From assembly GCF_034366625.1 (NCBI RefSeq), contig NZ_JAXMIH010000011.1, forward strand, positions 62,001-126,000: DNA of 64,000 nt, given 5' to 3'. Position numbers and translations under genes: made by a program. Shown here in pieces: positions 27,216-34,536 of this stretch (the first letter of the stretch is position 1; each line of letters opens with the position of its first letter). This stretch comes from Prosthecobacter sp. GTDB lineage: Bacteria > Verrucomicrobiota > Verrucomicrobiia > Verrucomicrobiales > Verrucomicrobiaceae. The notes beneath the pieces are model-generated. The model saw only the letters and a list, made by a program, of their open reading frames with translations. It had not been told where the DNA came from and did not search any database.

Positions 27216-28759
27216 TGTTTTCCAAGTTTCTGTCTCTCGTGCCTGCTCTCTTCTCCAGAACCCAAGCCGCCAGTCCTCCTGACAAGCAGGGTGGAGAGCT
27301 GAACGTGCGTGATGCGTCCGACATCATCACGCTGAGCCTGATCTCGCACACGAATGCCGGCAAGACGACGCTCGCACGCACACTGCTGCGTCAGGACGTG
27401 GGCGAGGTGCGCGACGCGGCGCATGTGACGCTGTTCAACGAATCGCACACGCTGCTGGAGTCCGGCGGCTTCATGCTGCGGCTGTGGGACACGCCTGGGT
27501 TTGGTGACAGCGCACGATTGATGAAGCGCCTGAAACGCGAACGCAGCCCGGTGCTGTGGTTTTTGTCGCAGACCTGGGATCGCATCACCGACAAGCCTTT
27601 GTGGTGCAGCCAGCAGGCCTTGAAAAATGTGCGCGATGAAGCAGACGTGGTGCTTTACCTCGTCAACGCCGCCGAGCCCCCCGAGGTGGCGGGTTACATC
27701 GGTCCAGAGATGGAAATTCTCGGCTGGGTGGAGAAGCCGGTCGTCGTGCTGCTGAATCAAACTGGTACGCAGGGCAGTCCAGCGCTGGAAGCGGCGGAAT
27801 TGGAGTCATGGCGCGAGCATTTGAAGCAGTTTGAGATCGTGCGTGATGTGCTGACGCTGGATGCCTTCGCCCGCTGCTGGGTGCAGGAGGACAAGCTCAT
27901 GGAATCGCTGGCTCCACTGATGCAGGGGTCCAAAATCCCAAGTTTCCAGCAGATCAAACGTGCCTGGACGCAGCGGAACGTGAGCGTGTTTCAAACTTCC
28001 GTGCGCCTGATCTCCGAGCAGCTCACCGCCGCGCTATTTGACGGCGTGGATGTGCGTTCCGAGACACTGTTGGAGCGCGTGGGCTGGCAGCGCGATGAGT
28101 TGAACCGCGAGTACAATGATGCGCGGCAGAAACTTGCTACACAGCTCGCGGATCGCATCGAGCAGACGACGAACAATCTCATCGAAGCGCATGGGTTGAA
28201 GGGCGAGGCAGAACACGAACTCAGTCAGGTCGCCCGTGAGCATTTTCATCTGCCGCAGGCCGTTTCGGAGAACATCTGGGGCGTGCTGGGCAGTTTCGCT
28301 GGTGGTGCGATGGGCGGACTCATCGCCGACCTCAAACTAGGCGGCATGACCTTCGGTGGCGGCGCGTTGCTGGGCGGCATTGCTTCCGGCATCGGGGCCT
28401 ATGCGTTGATTCGCAGCTACAATCTCGTGCGTGGCAGTGATCAGCGGCTGCGCTGGTCACGCGAGCATTTCCGCGAGCAGGTGAAGCTGGCGTTTCTGAC
28501 CTACCTCGCTGTATGCCATTTCGGACGCGGTCGTGGTGAGTGGAAAGAAAGCGAGCAGCCGCAGCATTGGCGCGAGACTGTTGATGCCGTGACCGACCAG
28601 CACGCGGATGCGCTGGATCATCTGTGGAAATCCGGTGTGCAAAAAGACACGCAGCCCGCCGCCCTTTCCCGCCAGGCCCATCATCTGACCGGCGACTGCA
28701 TGGTGGCGCTGCTGGAGCGGCTGTATCCGGGCGTGGATGCAGCTTCGTGGCGTGCTTGA
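27215..28759 (+). CDS. GTPase with DUF3482 domain
   Basis: The 514-aa protein has a small GTPase domain (about 35-205): P-loop SHTNAGKTTL, G3 DTPGFGDS, G4 NQTG. The first P-loop residue is Ser where Gly is usual. The rest matches DUF3482, with a helical region and a glycine-rich hydrophobic hairpin near 345-395 (FAGGAMGGLIADLKLGG) that may enter the membrane. In many proteobacteria the same DUF2868/DUF3482 pair occurs together; a membrane-remodelling role has been suggested only by analogy to dynamin-like GTPases. Confidence 0.78.
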   Translation: MFSKFLSLVPALFSRTQAASPPDKQGGELNVRDASDIITLSLISHTNAGKTTLARTLLRQDVGEVRDAAHVTLFNESHTLLESGGFMLRLWDTPGFGDSARLMKRLKRERSPVLWFLSQTWDRITDKPLWCSQQALKNVRDEADVVLYLVNAAEPPEVAGYIGPEMEILGWVEKPVVVLLNQTGTQGSPALEAAELESWREHLKQFEIVRDVLTLDAFARCWVQEDKLMESLAPLMQGSKIPSFQQIKRAWTQRNVSVFQTSVRLISEQLTAALFDGVDVRSETLLERVGWQRDELNREYNDARQKLATQLADRIEQTTNNLIEAHGLKGEAEHELSQVAREHFHLPQAVSENIWGVLGSFAGGAMGGLIADLKLGGMTFGGGALLGGIASGIGAYALIRSYNLVRGSDQRLRWSREHFREQVKLAFLTYLAVCHFGRGRGEWKESEQPQHWRETVDAVTDQHADALDHLWKSGVQKDTQPAALSRQAHHLTGDCMVALLERLYPGVDAASWRA

Positions 28760-28789
28760 GATGGCTGGCTGTGATCGCCACCTTGAGCA

Positions 28790-29113
28790 TCAGTCTGCCA
28801 GATAGTTTGCGACAGCACGCTCGATCTTGGCGAGGTCCGCTGCTGTGAGTGCAGCGATGGCGTTCAGCAGCCGCGCCTTGGACACTTGGCGGAGTCCGGG
28901 AATGACAGCAAAGCTCGGTTTTCGGCCACCCGCCGTGACTTTGACGCGCAGCGGCCAGATTTCGCCGGGTTGGGTGGAGAGCGGCACCACCACAAGAGTG
29001 TTGAGGCTGCCATTCAAAACGCTGTTGGAGAGCACCACAGCGGGCCGCACCTTGTCCATCTCAGGTGGGCGGGCATCGCTCAGATTGACCCACACGACTG
29101 TTCCGCGTTTCAT
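28790..29113 (-). CDS. MazF/PemK-family toxin (endoribonuclease)
   Basis: The 107-aa protein starts MKRGTVVWVNLSD and has the PRPAVVLSN-like strand (VRPAVVLSNSVLN) and LVVVPLST, hallmarks of the MazF/PemK SH3-like barrel that cleaves mRNA. Its ATG overlaps the antitoxin stop by four bases (29110-29113), the usual toxin-antitoxin coupling. A longer frame to 29158 has no support. Toxicity is inferred from the family. Confidence 0.85.
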   Translation of the reverse strand: MKRGTVVWVNLSDARPPEMDKVRPAVVLSNSVLNGSLNTLVVVPLSTQPGEIWPLRVKVTAGGRKPSFAVIPGLRQVSKARLLNAIAALTAADLAKIERAVANYLAD

Positions 29114-29355
29114 GCTTTGCGGCGTTTGGGGGCAGCGGCCAGCGGTGCAGACTCCCATTCCAGAAGCCAGGCAGCTTCATCGTGGTGTGCTGCCATCAAT
29201 GCGGTGTAGGCCGTGGCCGCAGACTCCAGCGCACGGCGTTTTTCCTCACCGGCGATCAGTTCCCGCACAAAACCTGTCAGCGTCTGCTCGCGTGCCTTCA
29301 GCCTGCGGATGGAGGAGTGCAGTTTGGGGTCAACCTTGATGGTGGTGGCCTGCAT
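29110..29355 (-). CDS. MazE-like antitoxin (ribbon-helix-helix)
   Basis: The 81-aa protein begins MQATTIKVDPKLHSSIRRLKAREQTLTGFVREL, the strand-helix-helix pattern of RHH DNA-binding antitoxins, with an acidic/Ala C-terminal tail likely to neutralise the toxin. ATG 29355 is preferred over an upstream in-frame start at 29391. Its first 26 bases overlap the 3' end of the ferritin-like gene, so the pair has little room for a private promoter unless it lies inside that gene. Confidence 0.75.
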   Translation of the reverse strand: MQATTIKVDPKLHSSIRRLKAREQTLTGFVRELIAGEEKRRALESAATAYTALMAAHHDEAAWLLEWESAPLAAAPKRRKA

Positions 29356-30139
29356 AATGCCGGAAGGTAGGAGCAGTGTTGTTCGAGTCAACTACGGCGT
29401 GGCGTGCTTGAGTCTCGGATTCATGCAATCGGCGTTCGAGTCGTGACTGAAAACTCTGCCAGCTTCGCTGCGCACGAGCGCGGAAGTCGGCAGGTGTCAC
29501 ATCAAGGCTGCGCAGGCAGTCACGATGATCCCAGGAGACGACGGCGGCAGTGGCGAGGTGGATGGCTTGGAATTGCCAGCGCCAGAGGCGTTGCATGGCG
29601 GGGGTGAGTGTCTTCAAGCGCTCGAACAAGAAGTCGCGCTGGAAGGAGAGGTGGCCGATTTCATCGCGCAGGAGTTTTTTGGCGACGGTTTGGACAACGG
29701 GATCGCTGCAACGCAGGGCGAGCAGGCCGAAATAGACTTCGGCGATGAGTTCGGCGGTGAGAAGCACCTGAATGTTGAACTCGAGATTCACGAGATCGCG
29801 CAACCAGCGGAAGATGGAGTTCGTCCATTGTTTCTGAAGCAAGGTGCCGCGCAAATGAGTGACGGTGCGCGCGAGCAGGGCGGCGTGGCTCTGTTCCTCG
29901 GCGACGAAGAGATCGACGGCACGTTGGTAGCCCTTCAGATTTTCCAAGGAGGCGATGCTGCGGGTGTAGCGGCGCAGACGTGTGCCGCCGCCGCTTTCGC
30001 CGAGTTGAAACGTGGCGATGGAGCGTGCGAGAGCTGCGCGAACGTTTTCAGGAAGCACGCAAGGCGCCTCCGGGAGTTGAAGTTCGCGATTGAGACGGGT
30101 GTTGGCTTCGAAATGGTTGATCCAGTGTTGCGTGTTCAT
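29330..30139 (-). CDS. ferritin-like (diiron) domain protein
   Basis: The 269-aa helical protein shows two diiron-type ligand motifs in a four-helix bundle: EEQSHAALLARTVTH near residue 80 and DEIGHLSFQRDF near 160, with another Glu in LTAELIAEVYFG near 130. This is the ferritin-like/di-iron oxygenase pattern. The tail (HETEQARHAV) is probably disordered. It follows ispH by 12 bases on the same strand, suggesting cotranscription with that Fe-S enzyme. Iron oxidation, storage or an oxygenase reaction are all possible. Confidence 0.7.
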   Translation of the reverse strand: MNTQHWINHFEANTRLNRELQLPEAPCVLPENVRAALARSIATFQLGESGGGTRLRRYTRSIASLENLKGYQRAVDLFVAEEQSHAALLARTVTHLRGTLLQKQWTNSIFRWLRDLVNLEFNIQVLLTAELIAEVYFGLLALRCSDPVVQTVAKKLLRDEIGHLSFQRDFLFERLKTLTPAMQRLWRWQFQAIHLATAAVVSWDHRDCLRSLDVTPADFRARAQRSWQSFQSRLERRLHESETQARHAVVDSNNTAPTFRHYAGHHHQG

Positions 30140-30151
30140 TTTGATGTTGGG

Positions 30152-31048
30152 TTAGGCTGCTTGAAGCATGGTGCGGAGAAATTCGTGAGCGGGTGTGGTG
30201 CGTAGTTCGGCGGCGATCTGGCGCAGGCGCTGCATGACGGCGTCCACGGTTTCATCGAGCGTGGAGGTGCCGGCGGTGACGCCGACATTGCGGGCGTCGC
30301 TGAACCAGGCGGGATCGAGTTCTTCGGGGCGTTCGATTTGCAGCGTGCGCAGGCCGTGGGAGAGGGCTTTTTGGGCAAGTTGGCGCGTGTTGTTGCTGTT
30401 GCGTCCGCCGATGACGACGATGTGGTCGCAATCGCGAATCAAGTCGTCCATGGCGGTCTGTCGCTGCTTCGTGGGATGGCAGATCGTGTCGATGAAGCGC
30501 ACTTCGGAACTGCGGTGGAGGCGTTTGATGGAATCGACGAGTCGCAGCGCGATTTCGATGGGTTGTGTGGTCTGCGAGACGATACCGAGCTTTGGATGCG
30601 ACGGGATTTGCATGAGGTCGGATTCATTGAGCACGACGACGGCTTGAGGAAAATCGCCGACGAGGCCGCGAACTTCGACGTGCTGGCTTTGACCAATGAC
30701 GACGGGCTGGTAGCCATCGCTGACGAGGGTGGCGAGGGCGTGGTGCGCTTTTTTGACGAGCGGGCAGGTGGTGTCGATGACGGTGTGACCGGCGCTTTGC
30801 CACGCGTGGCGATGTTTGTCGGAAGCGCCGTGGGCGGTGATGGCGACTTGCTGAGTCGATGAACTGTTGAGGTCGTCGAGATCGCCGCGTTGAGCGCCGA
30901 CAGCGGCGAGATGACGATCGACGAGCGGATTGTGGACGAGCTGGCCGAGGATGGTCAGCGGAGCGCGTTGGGCGGCGGTGTGGGTGGTGCGCAGGGCGTC
31001 GCGGACGCCGAAGCACATGCCGTGATGTTGAGCGAGGATGATGTTCAT
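30152..31048 (-). CDS. ispH: 4-hydroxy-3-methylbut-2-enyl diphosphate reductase (IspH/LytB)
   Basis: The 298-aa [4Fe-4S] enzyme performs the last step of the MEP isoprenoid pathway, giving IPP and DMAPP. All three cluster cysteines are present: Cys12 in HGMCFGV, one in DTTCPLVKKAH and one in DTICHPTKQRQ. The substrate residues are also visible: LVHNP, AHG, SQHVEV, GGRNSNNT and AGTST. ATG 31048 gives the canonical N-terminus MNIILAQHHG; the frame open to 31279 is spurious. A 17-bp inverted repeat lies ten bases before the start codon and recurs at the adjacent regulator operon. Confidence 0.93.
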   Translation of the reverse strand: MNIILAQHHGMCFGVRDALRTTHTAAQRAPLTILGQLVHNPLVDRHLAAVGAQRGDLDDLNSSSTQQVAITAHGASDKHRHAWQSAGHTVIDTTCPLVKKAHHALATLVSDGYQPVVIGQSQHVEVRGLVGDFPQAVVVLNESDLMQIPSHPKLGIVSQTTQPIEIALRLVDSIKRLHRSSEVRFIDTICHPTKQRQTAMDDLIRDCDHIVVIGGRNSNNTRQLAQKALSHGLRTLQIERPEELDPAWFSDARNVGVTAGTSTLDETVDAVMQRLRQIAAELRTTPAHEFLRTMLQAA

Positions 31049-31058
31049 GGTGTTGTTG

Positions 31059-31075
31059 ACTTTGTGTGGCAAAGT
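31059..31075. promoter_or_regulatory. operator-like inverted repeat ACTTTG-N5-CAAAGT (copy 1)
   Basis: A perfect 6-bp inverted repeat with spacer TGTGG lies 11 bases before the ispH start codon. Two more copies with the same arms and spacing lie before the neighbouring membrane protein/regulator operon. Position over the ribosome-binding region suggests repression by the adjacent winged-helix protein. Confidence 0.65.
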
Positions 31076-31097
31076 GAATGGGGAAAAAGAAGCGGGT

Positions 31098-31400
31098 TTA
31101 GGTCTGCTGGGCGGCTTTGACGATCTCGCCGAGGACTTCGACGTAGTCTTTGAAGGCTTTGCGTCCGGCGGCGGTGAGTTCGTAGCTGGTGCGCGGGCGG
31201 GTGCCGGACTCGTCGCGGGTTTCCTTGAGATAACCTGCGGTGCCGAGTGTGCGGAGGTGGGAGATGAGATTGCCATCACTCATGCCGAGTTCGGTTTTGA
31301 GATCTTGGAAGGCCCATTCGCCCCGCGTGGAGAGCAGCGTCATGATGGAGAGGCGGCCCTTTTCGTGGATGAGCTTGTCGATTTGATCGAAGTCGATCAT
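31098..31400 (-). CDS. winged-helix transcriptional regulator
   Basis: The 100-aa protein is one winged-helix domain: IHEKGRLSIMTLLSTRGEWAFQDLKTELGMSDGNLISHLRTLGTAGYLKETRD, then a wing TSYELTAAGRKAFKDYVEVL. It resembles the small PF13601-type/MarR-like regulators common next to a membrane protein. Its ATG overlaps the stop of the membrane-protein gene (31397-31400). It probably binds the ACTTTG-N5-CAAAGT repeats; no ligand domain is present. Confidence 0.82.
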   Translation of the reverse strand: MIDFDQIDKLIHEKGRLSIMTLLSTRGEWAFQDLKTELGMSDGNLISHLRTLGTAGYLKETRDESGTRPRTSYELTAAGRKAFKDYVEVLGEIVKAAQQT

Positions 31401-32053
31401 TTCGGCTGCACCTCCACGAGTTTCGGACTGAAGAAGACGGCGAGGGCATAAATGACATGCAGCAGACCGAAGGTGAGGCCCATGGCGAGCGATGCGGGGG
31501 CGAGGTCGCTGGAAAGCAGGTCCACGTCTCGGTTCGCTGCCCAGGCGAAGAACAGCAGAATCCCGGTGATGACAAAGGCCCAGCCAAGGCGGGGCAGGGA
31601 ACGCGGCGAGAAGCTGGCGGTGCTGAGCAGGGCGAGACCGTAGCAGAGAATCCAGATCAGGGCGGCGAGCGTGAGATTGTGCAGGAACACGATCAGGCCA
31701 ATGCCAACGCAACCGCCGACGAGCATCGGCGGTGCAAAGGCCCGCAGTGCCATGCGCATGCCTTCAGAGACAAAGGGCTGACTGCGACGCGCGGCTTCTT
31801 TGGCGAGCAGGACGACGTTCAAGACGGAAGCGATGCCGAGAATGACGAGCCAAGTGGCAAGGAAACACTTTTCACACATCACGGCCTCACCGTTTTTTGC
31901 CAGCGCGTGTTGCACCGGCCAAGCGGACGCTACGAGGGCCATCACACCACCGACTAGTGCCGCCGGAGCGGAAACGGCTCGATAGATGTGCGCCTTTTCC
32001 ATCAGGGAGCGGATGATGCGGAGGTTCTCCAAGGCGGCTTCGGTCGTGCTCAT
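31397..32053 (-). CDS. six-helix membrane protein paired with the regulator
   Basis: The 218-aa protein starts MSTTEAALENLRIIRSLMEKAHIYRAVSAPAALVGG and has about six membrane segments, with a CEKC pair near residue 65. Such proteins regularly precede a small winged-helix regulator; the function is unknown. ATG 32053 is chosen because the sequence upstream (to 32137) is made of operator repeats, not protein. Copy 2 of the repeat ends seven bases before the start codon. Confidence 0.75.
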   Translation of the reverse strand: MSTTEAALENLRIIRSLMEKAHIYRAVSAPAALVGGVMALVASAWPVQHALAKNGEAVMCEKCFLATWLVILGIASVLNVVLLAKEAARRSQPFVSEGMRMALRAFAPPMLVGGCVGIGLIVFLHNLTLAALIWILCYGLALLSTASFSPRSLPRLGWAFVITGILLFFAWAANRDVDLLSSDLAPASLAMGLTFGLLHVIYALAVFFSPKLVEVQPK

Positions 32054-32060
32054 GCATGTT

Positions 32061-32077
32061 ACTTTGCGCGCCAAAGT
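32061..32077. promoter_or_regulatory. operator-like inverted repeat ACTTTG-N5-CAAAGT (copy 2)
   Basis: Same arms as copy 1, spacer CGCGC, located 8 bases before the start codon of the membrane-protein gene. Its centre is 33 bases, about three helical turns, from copy 3, which favours cooperative binding on one face of the helix. Confidence 0.7.
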
Positions 32078-32093
32078 GAAGTGTGCAAGAGAA

Positions 32094-32110
32094 ACTTTGT
32101 GACGCAAAGT
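32094..32110. promoter_or_regulatory. operator-like inverted repeat ACTTTG-N5-CAAAGT (copy 3)
   Basis: Third perfect copy, spacer TGACG, upstream of copy 2. It also lies 74 bases before the divergent CAP-domain gene, so it could influence both directions. Confidence 0.7.
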
Positions 32111-32183
32111 GATGGGTTGTTTCGCTGCCGGAGGCATGAAACAGGCTTGGCAGAGTTATATAATTACCATAAGTTAAGTGATC

Positions 32184-33338
32184 ATGCTCTGCGCAGCTTC
32201 TGCTTCGACTGCCTTCTCCACGCTTCGGTGGCGGCAGTGCTGTGGCTATGTGTTGGGGTCGATGTTGCTACTACTGGCTCCGGGAAATGTGCATGGGGCA
32301 GACCCAACAGCAGAGCAGCAGTATTGGCTCGAACTGACAAATCGCTTCCGCAGTGATCCACAGGCAGAGCTGGAGAAGTTGGTGAACTTTTCAGCGCCGG
32401 GCGTGTGGGGTTTGCCGAAGTCGGATGATTCGGGCATCGCCTACGCGCTGAACTTTTTCGGCACGAGCGCCACGGATCTAGTCACGCAGTTTTCCAGTCT
32501 CGTGGCGGCACCGCCGGTGGCTTGGAACAGTGCGCTGAACGTGTCTACCACGACGTATTCGAATCTCATGGTCAGCAACGACCAGCAAACACACACGCTG
32601 GACGGTCTTGCCCTGGATCAGCGCATCCAGAACGGCGGCTATAGCACAAACTGGCTCGAGGTGGGCGAGAACCTGTTCGCCTCGACGCAGACGATTACGC
32701 ACGGCCACGGCGGCTTTGTGATCGACTGGGGCGATGGCAATGGCGCATCACCGGGTTTTGGCAACGGCATTCAAAGTCCGGCCGGCCATCGTAATGTGCT
32801 GGTGGATTCGGCCTTCAAGGAAATAGGCATTGGTTTTCAAAGCATCGCGATCCCCGGCAGCAACGTGGCGGCCATCGGCCCCTATGTAGTGACGCAGCAT
32901 TTCGCCACGCAGTTCCGGTTTGATGGGGCGAGTTATTTCTCGGACGCGATCCTCACCGGCTCCGTGTATCAGGACACCATCGCTGCGGACGCTTTTTACA
33001 CGCCGGGCGAAGGGCTTGCGGGCGTGGCGGTCAATGTTTACAACGACACCACCGGCATTCTGGTCGCGAGTGGCTTCAGCAACAACGCCGGCGGCTTCAA
33101 TGTCTCGCTCGCCGGGCTTACGGACGGCGTTGTTTATCGAGTGGAAGCGCCTGACACCGCTTTGCCTGCGCAGACATTCTCGCTCACGGCGCACACTGAA
33201 GACTATGGCGCACCGGTGATCTTCTATGACAATGTCTATTCGTCCTTCATGATGGTCCCCGAGCCTGGCAGCCTGTTGCTTTGCCTTGGCGCAGGCTTGT
33301 TGATGCTTCGCACTCGTTCACGCCGTCCTCTTTGCTGA
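32184..33338 (+). CDS. secreted CAP-domain protein with PEP-CTERM anchor
   Basis: The 384-aa protein has an N-terminal signal region, a CAP (SCP/PR-1) domain at about 40-240 (ELTNRFRSDPQAEL, HTLDG, WLEVGENLFAS, GHRNVLVDSAFKEIGIGF), a small beta domain (GSVYQDTIAADAFYTPGEGLAGVAVNVY) and a C-terminal VPEPGSLLLCLGAGLLMLR followed by Arg residues. This is a PEP-CTERM sorting signal, recognised by exosortase. No exosortase gene is in view. An in-frame GTG lies at 32178. A TATAAT hexamer at 32159-32164 may be its -10 box. Confidence 0.85.
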   Translation: MLCAASASTAFSTLRWRQCCGYVLGSMLLLLAPGNVHGADPTAEQQYWLELTNRFRSDPQAELEKLVNFSAPGVWGLPKSDDSGIAYALNFFGTSATDLVTQFSSLVAAPPVAWNSALNVSTTTYSNLMVSNDQQTHTLDGLALDQRIQNGGYSTNWLEVGENLFASTQTITHGHGGFVIDWGDGNGASPGFGNGIQSPAGHRNVLVDSAFKEIGIGFQSIAIPGSNVAAIGPYVVTQHFATQFRFDGASYFSDAILTGSVYQDTIAADAFYTPGEGLAGVAVNVYNDTTGILVASGFSNNAGGFNVSLAGLTDGVVYRVEAPDTALPAQTFSLTAHTEDYGAPVIFYDNVYSSFMMVPEPGSLLLCLGAGLLMLRTRSRRPLC

Positions 33339-33344
33339 TCCGCC

Positions 33345-34397
33345 ATGAAATCACTCGTCTTGTTTCTCCTGTCCGTTGTTTCTCTCTTTGCCCAGGCCCC
33401 AGCATCGCCGCTCGCTACCGAGATTCGCGCGATCATCGACGAGTACGAAAACTCCGTGCGTGCCAACACGCAGAAGCTCATCGCCGCCGCCACAGAGGAG
33501 GAGAAAAACAAGTTTCGCGCCAGCATTCCCAGCGCCGGGCCTTACGCGACGAAGATGATGAAGCTGGTGCAGGCCAACCTGGATCAACCGGATGTCGTGA
33601 AAGGCGTGAACTGGCTCGTGACCGGCGCTGCGAGTTTTCCTGAGGGCCAGGAAGCGTTGAAGATGCTCGGAACCACCTTCGCAGGCAGCAAGGGCATCGC
33701 CGAGTCGGTGAAGCAGCTAGAATACCACGGCCTGCCTGCTGAGCCGGTGCTCAAGGCCGTGATCGAGAAGAACAAGAATCGCGAGGAAAAGGCCGCCGCG
33801 CTCTACGCGCTCGGCGCGATCCATTTCAAAAACTTCGACGCCTCTGCCGATCGTGTTTCCGGCGAGGCCTCGAAGGAGAAGGCGCTCGAGTGCTTCCAGC
33901 AGCTCAATGCCGATTATGCCGATGTCACGATCCAAGGCTTCAAGCTCTCCGACTTCACCGCGAAGATGCTCTTTGAGATGATGAATCTGCAAGTCGGCTG
34001 CGAAGCGCCGGAGATCGAGGGCATGGACGCCGACGGTGTCAGCTTCAAGCTCAGCGATTACCGTGGCAAACACGTCATCGTCATCTTCTGGGGCGGCTGG
34101 TGCCATGCCTGTCACGGCATCCTGCCGCTTATGAACCAAACGGCGGCCCAGCTCAAAGATAAAAATGCTGTGGTGATCGGTGTGAACACCGACATCGAGA
34201 CCGAGGCCAAAAAAGCGCTCGCCGACTACCAGGTCAGCTTCCGCAACATCCTCGACAACACCAGCAGCGGTCCCAACACCACGCTCTACAACTTGCGCAA
34301 TTTTCCGACGCTCTATCTCATCGACCCCAAGGGCGTAATCGCGATCAAGAATGGGGCGTTGGAGGCGATGGTGAGCCACATCAACGCGGCCAAATAG
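33345..34397 (+). CDS. exported TlpA-like thioredoxin-fold protein
   Basis: The 350-aa protein has a signal peptide (LVLFLLSVVSLFAQA), an alpha-helical segment to about 220, and a C-terminal AhpC/TlpA-type thioredoxin domain from GCEAPEIEGMDADGVSFKLSDYRGK onwards. The redox motif is WCHAC (CxxC) near residue 255, with the cis-Pro in NFPTLYLIDPKG. Likely a periplasmic thiol-disulfide oxidoreductase. It starts 6 bases after the PEP-CTERM gene, so the two are probably cotranscribed. Confidence 0.85.
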   Translation: MKSLVLFLLSVVSLFAQAPASPLATEIRAIIDEYENSVRANTQKLIAAATEEEKNKFRASIPSAGPYATKMMKLVQANLDQPDVVKGVNWLVTGAASFPEGQEALKMLGTTFAGSKGIAESVKQLEYHGLPAEPVLKAVIEKNKNREEKAAALYALGAIHFKNFDASADRVSGEASKEKALECFQQLNADYADVTIQGFKLSDFTAKMLFEMMNLQVGCEAPEIEGMDADGVSFKLSDYRGKHVIVIFWGGWCHACHGILPLMNQTAAQLKDKNAVVIGVNTDIETEAKKALADYQVSFRNILDNTSSGPNTTLYNLRNFPTLYLIDPKGVIAIKNGALEAMVSHINAAK

Positions 34398-34472
34398 TCC
34401 GGCATCGCTTGGTTTGAGGACCGGGTCTGTGGTTCTTTTCAGCTTCCCAAATGGTTTAGATGTATTAAAAAC

Positions 34473-34501
34473 TTGCCATTTCTATGAAAAACCATAATTA
34501 T
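34473..34501 (+). promoter_or_regulatory. possible sigma-70-type promoter of the type II secretion operon
   Basis: TTGCCA (34473-34478) and AATTAT (34496-34501) are separated by 17 bases in the AT-rich gap before the operon. The match is modest (4 of 6 at -10), and Verrucomicrobiota promoters are poorly characterised. Confidence 0.3.
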
Positions 34502-34536
34502 ATGGCATTGTGAGGCTGGTTTCGGCCTCTTTTCAC

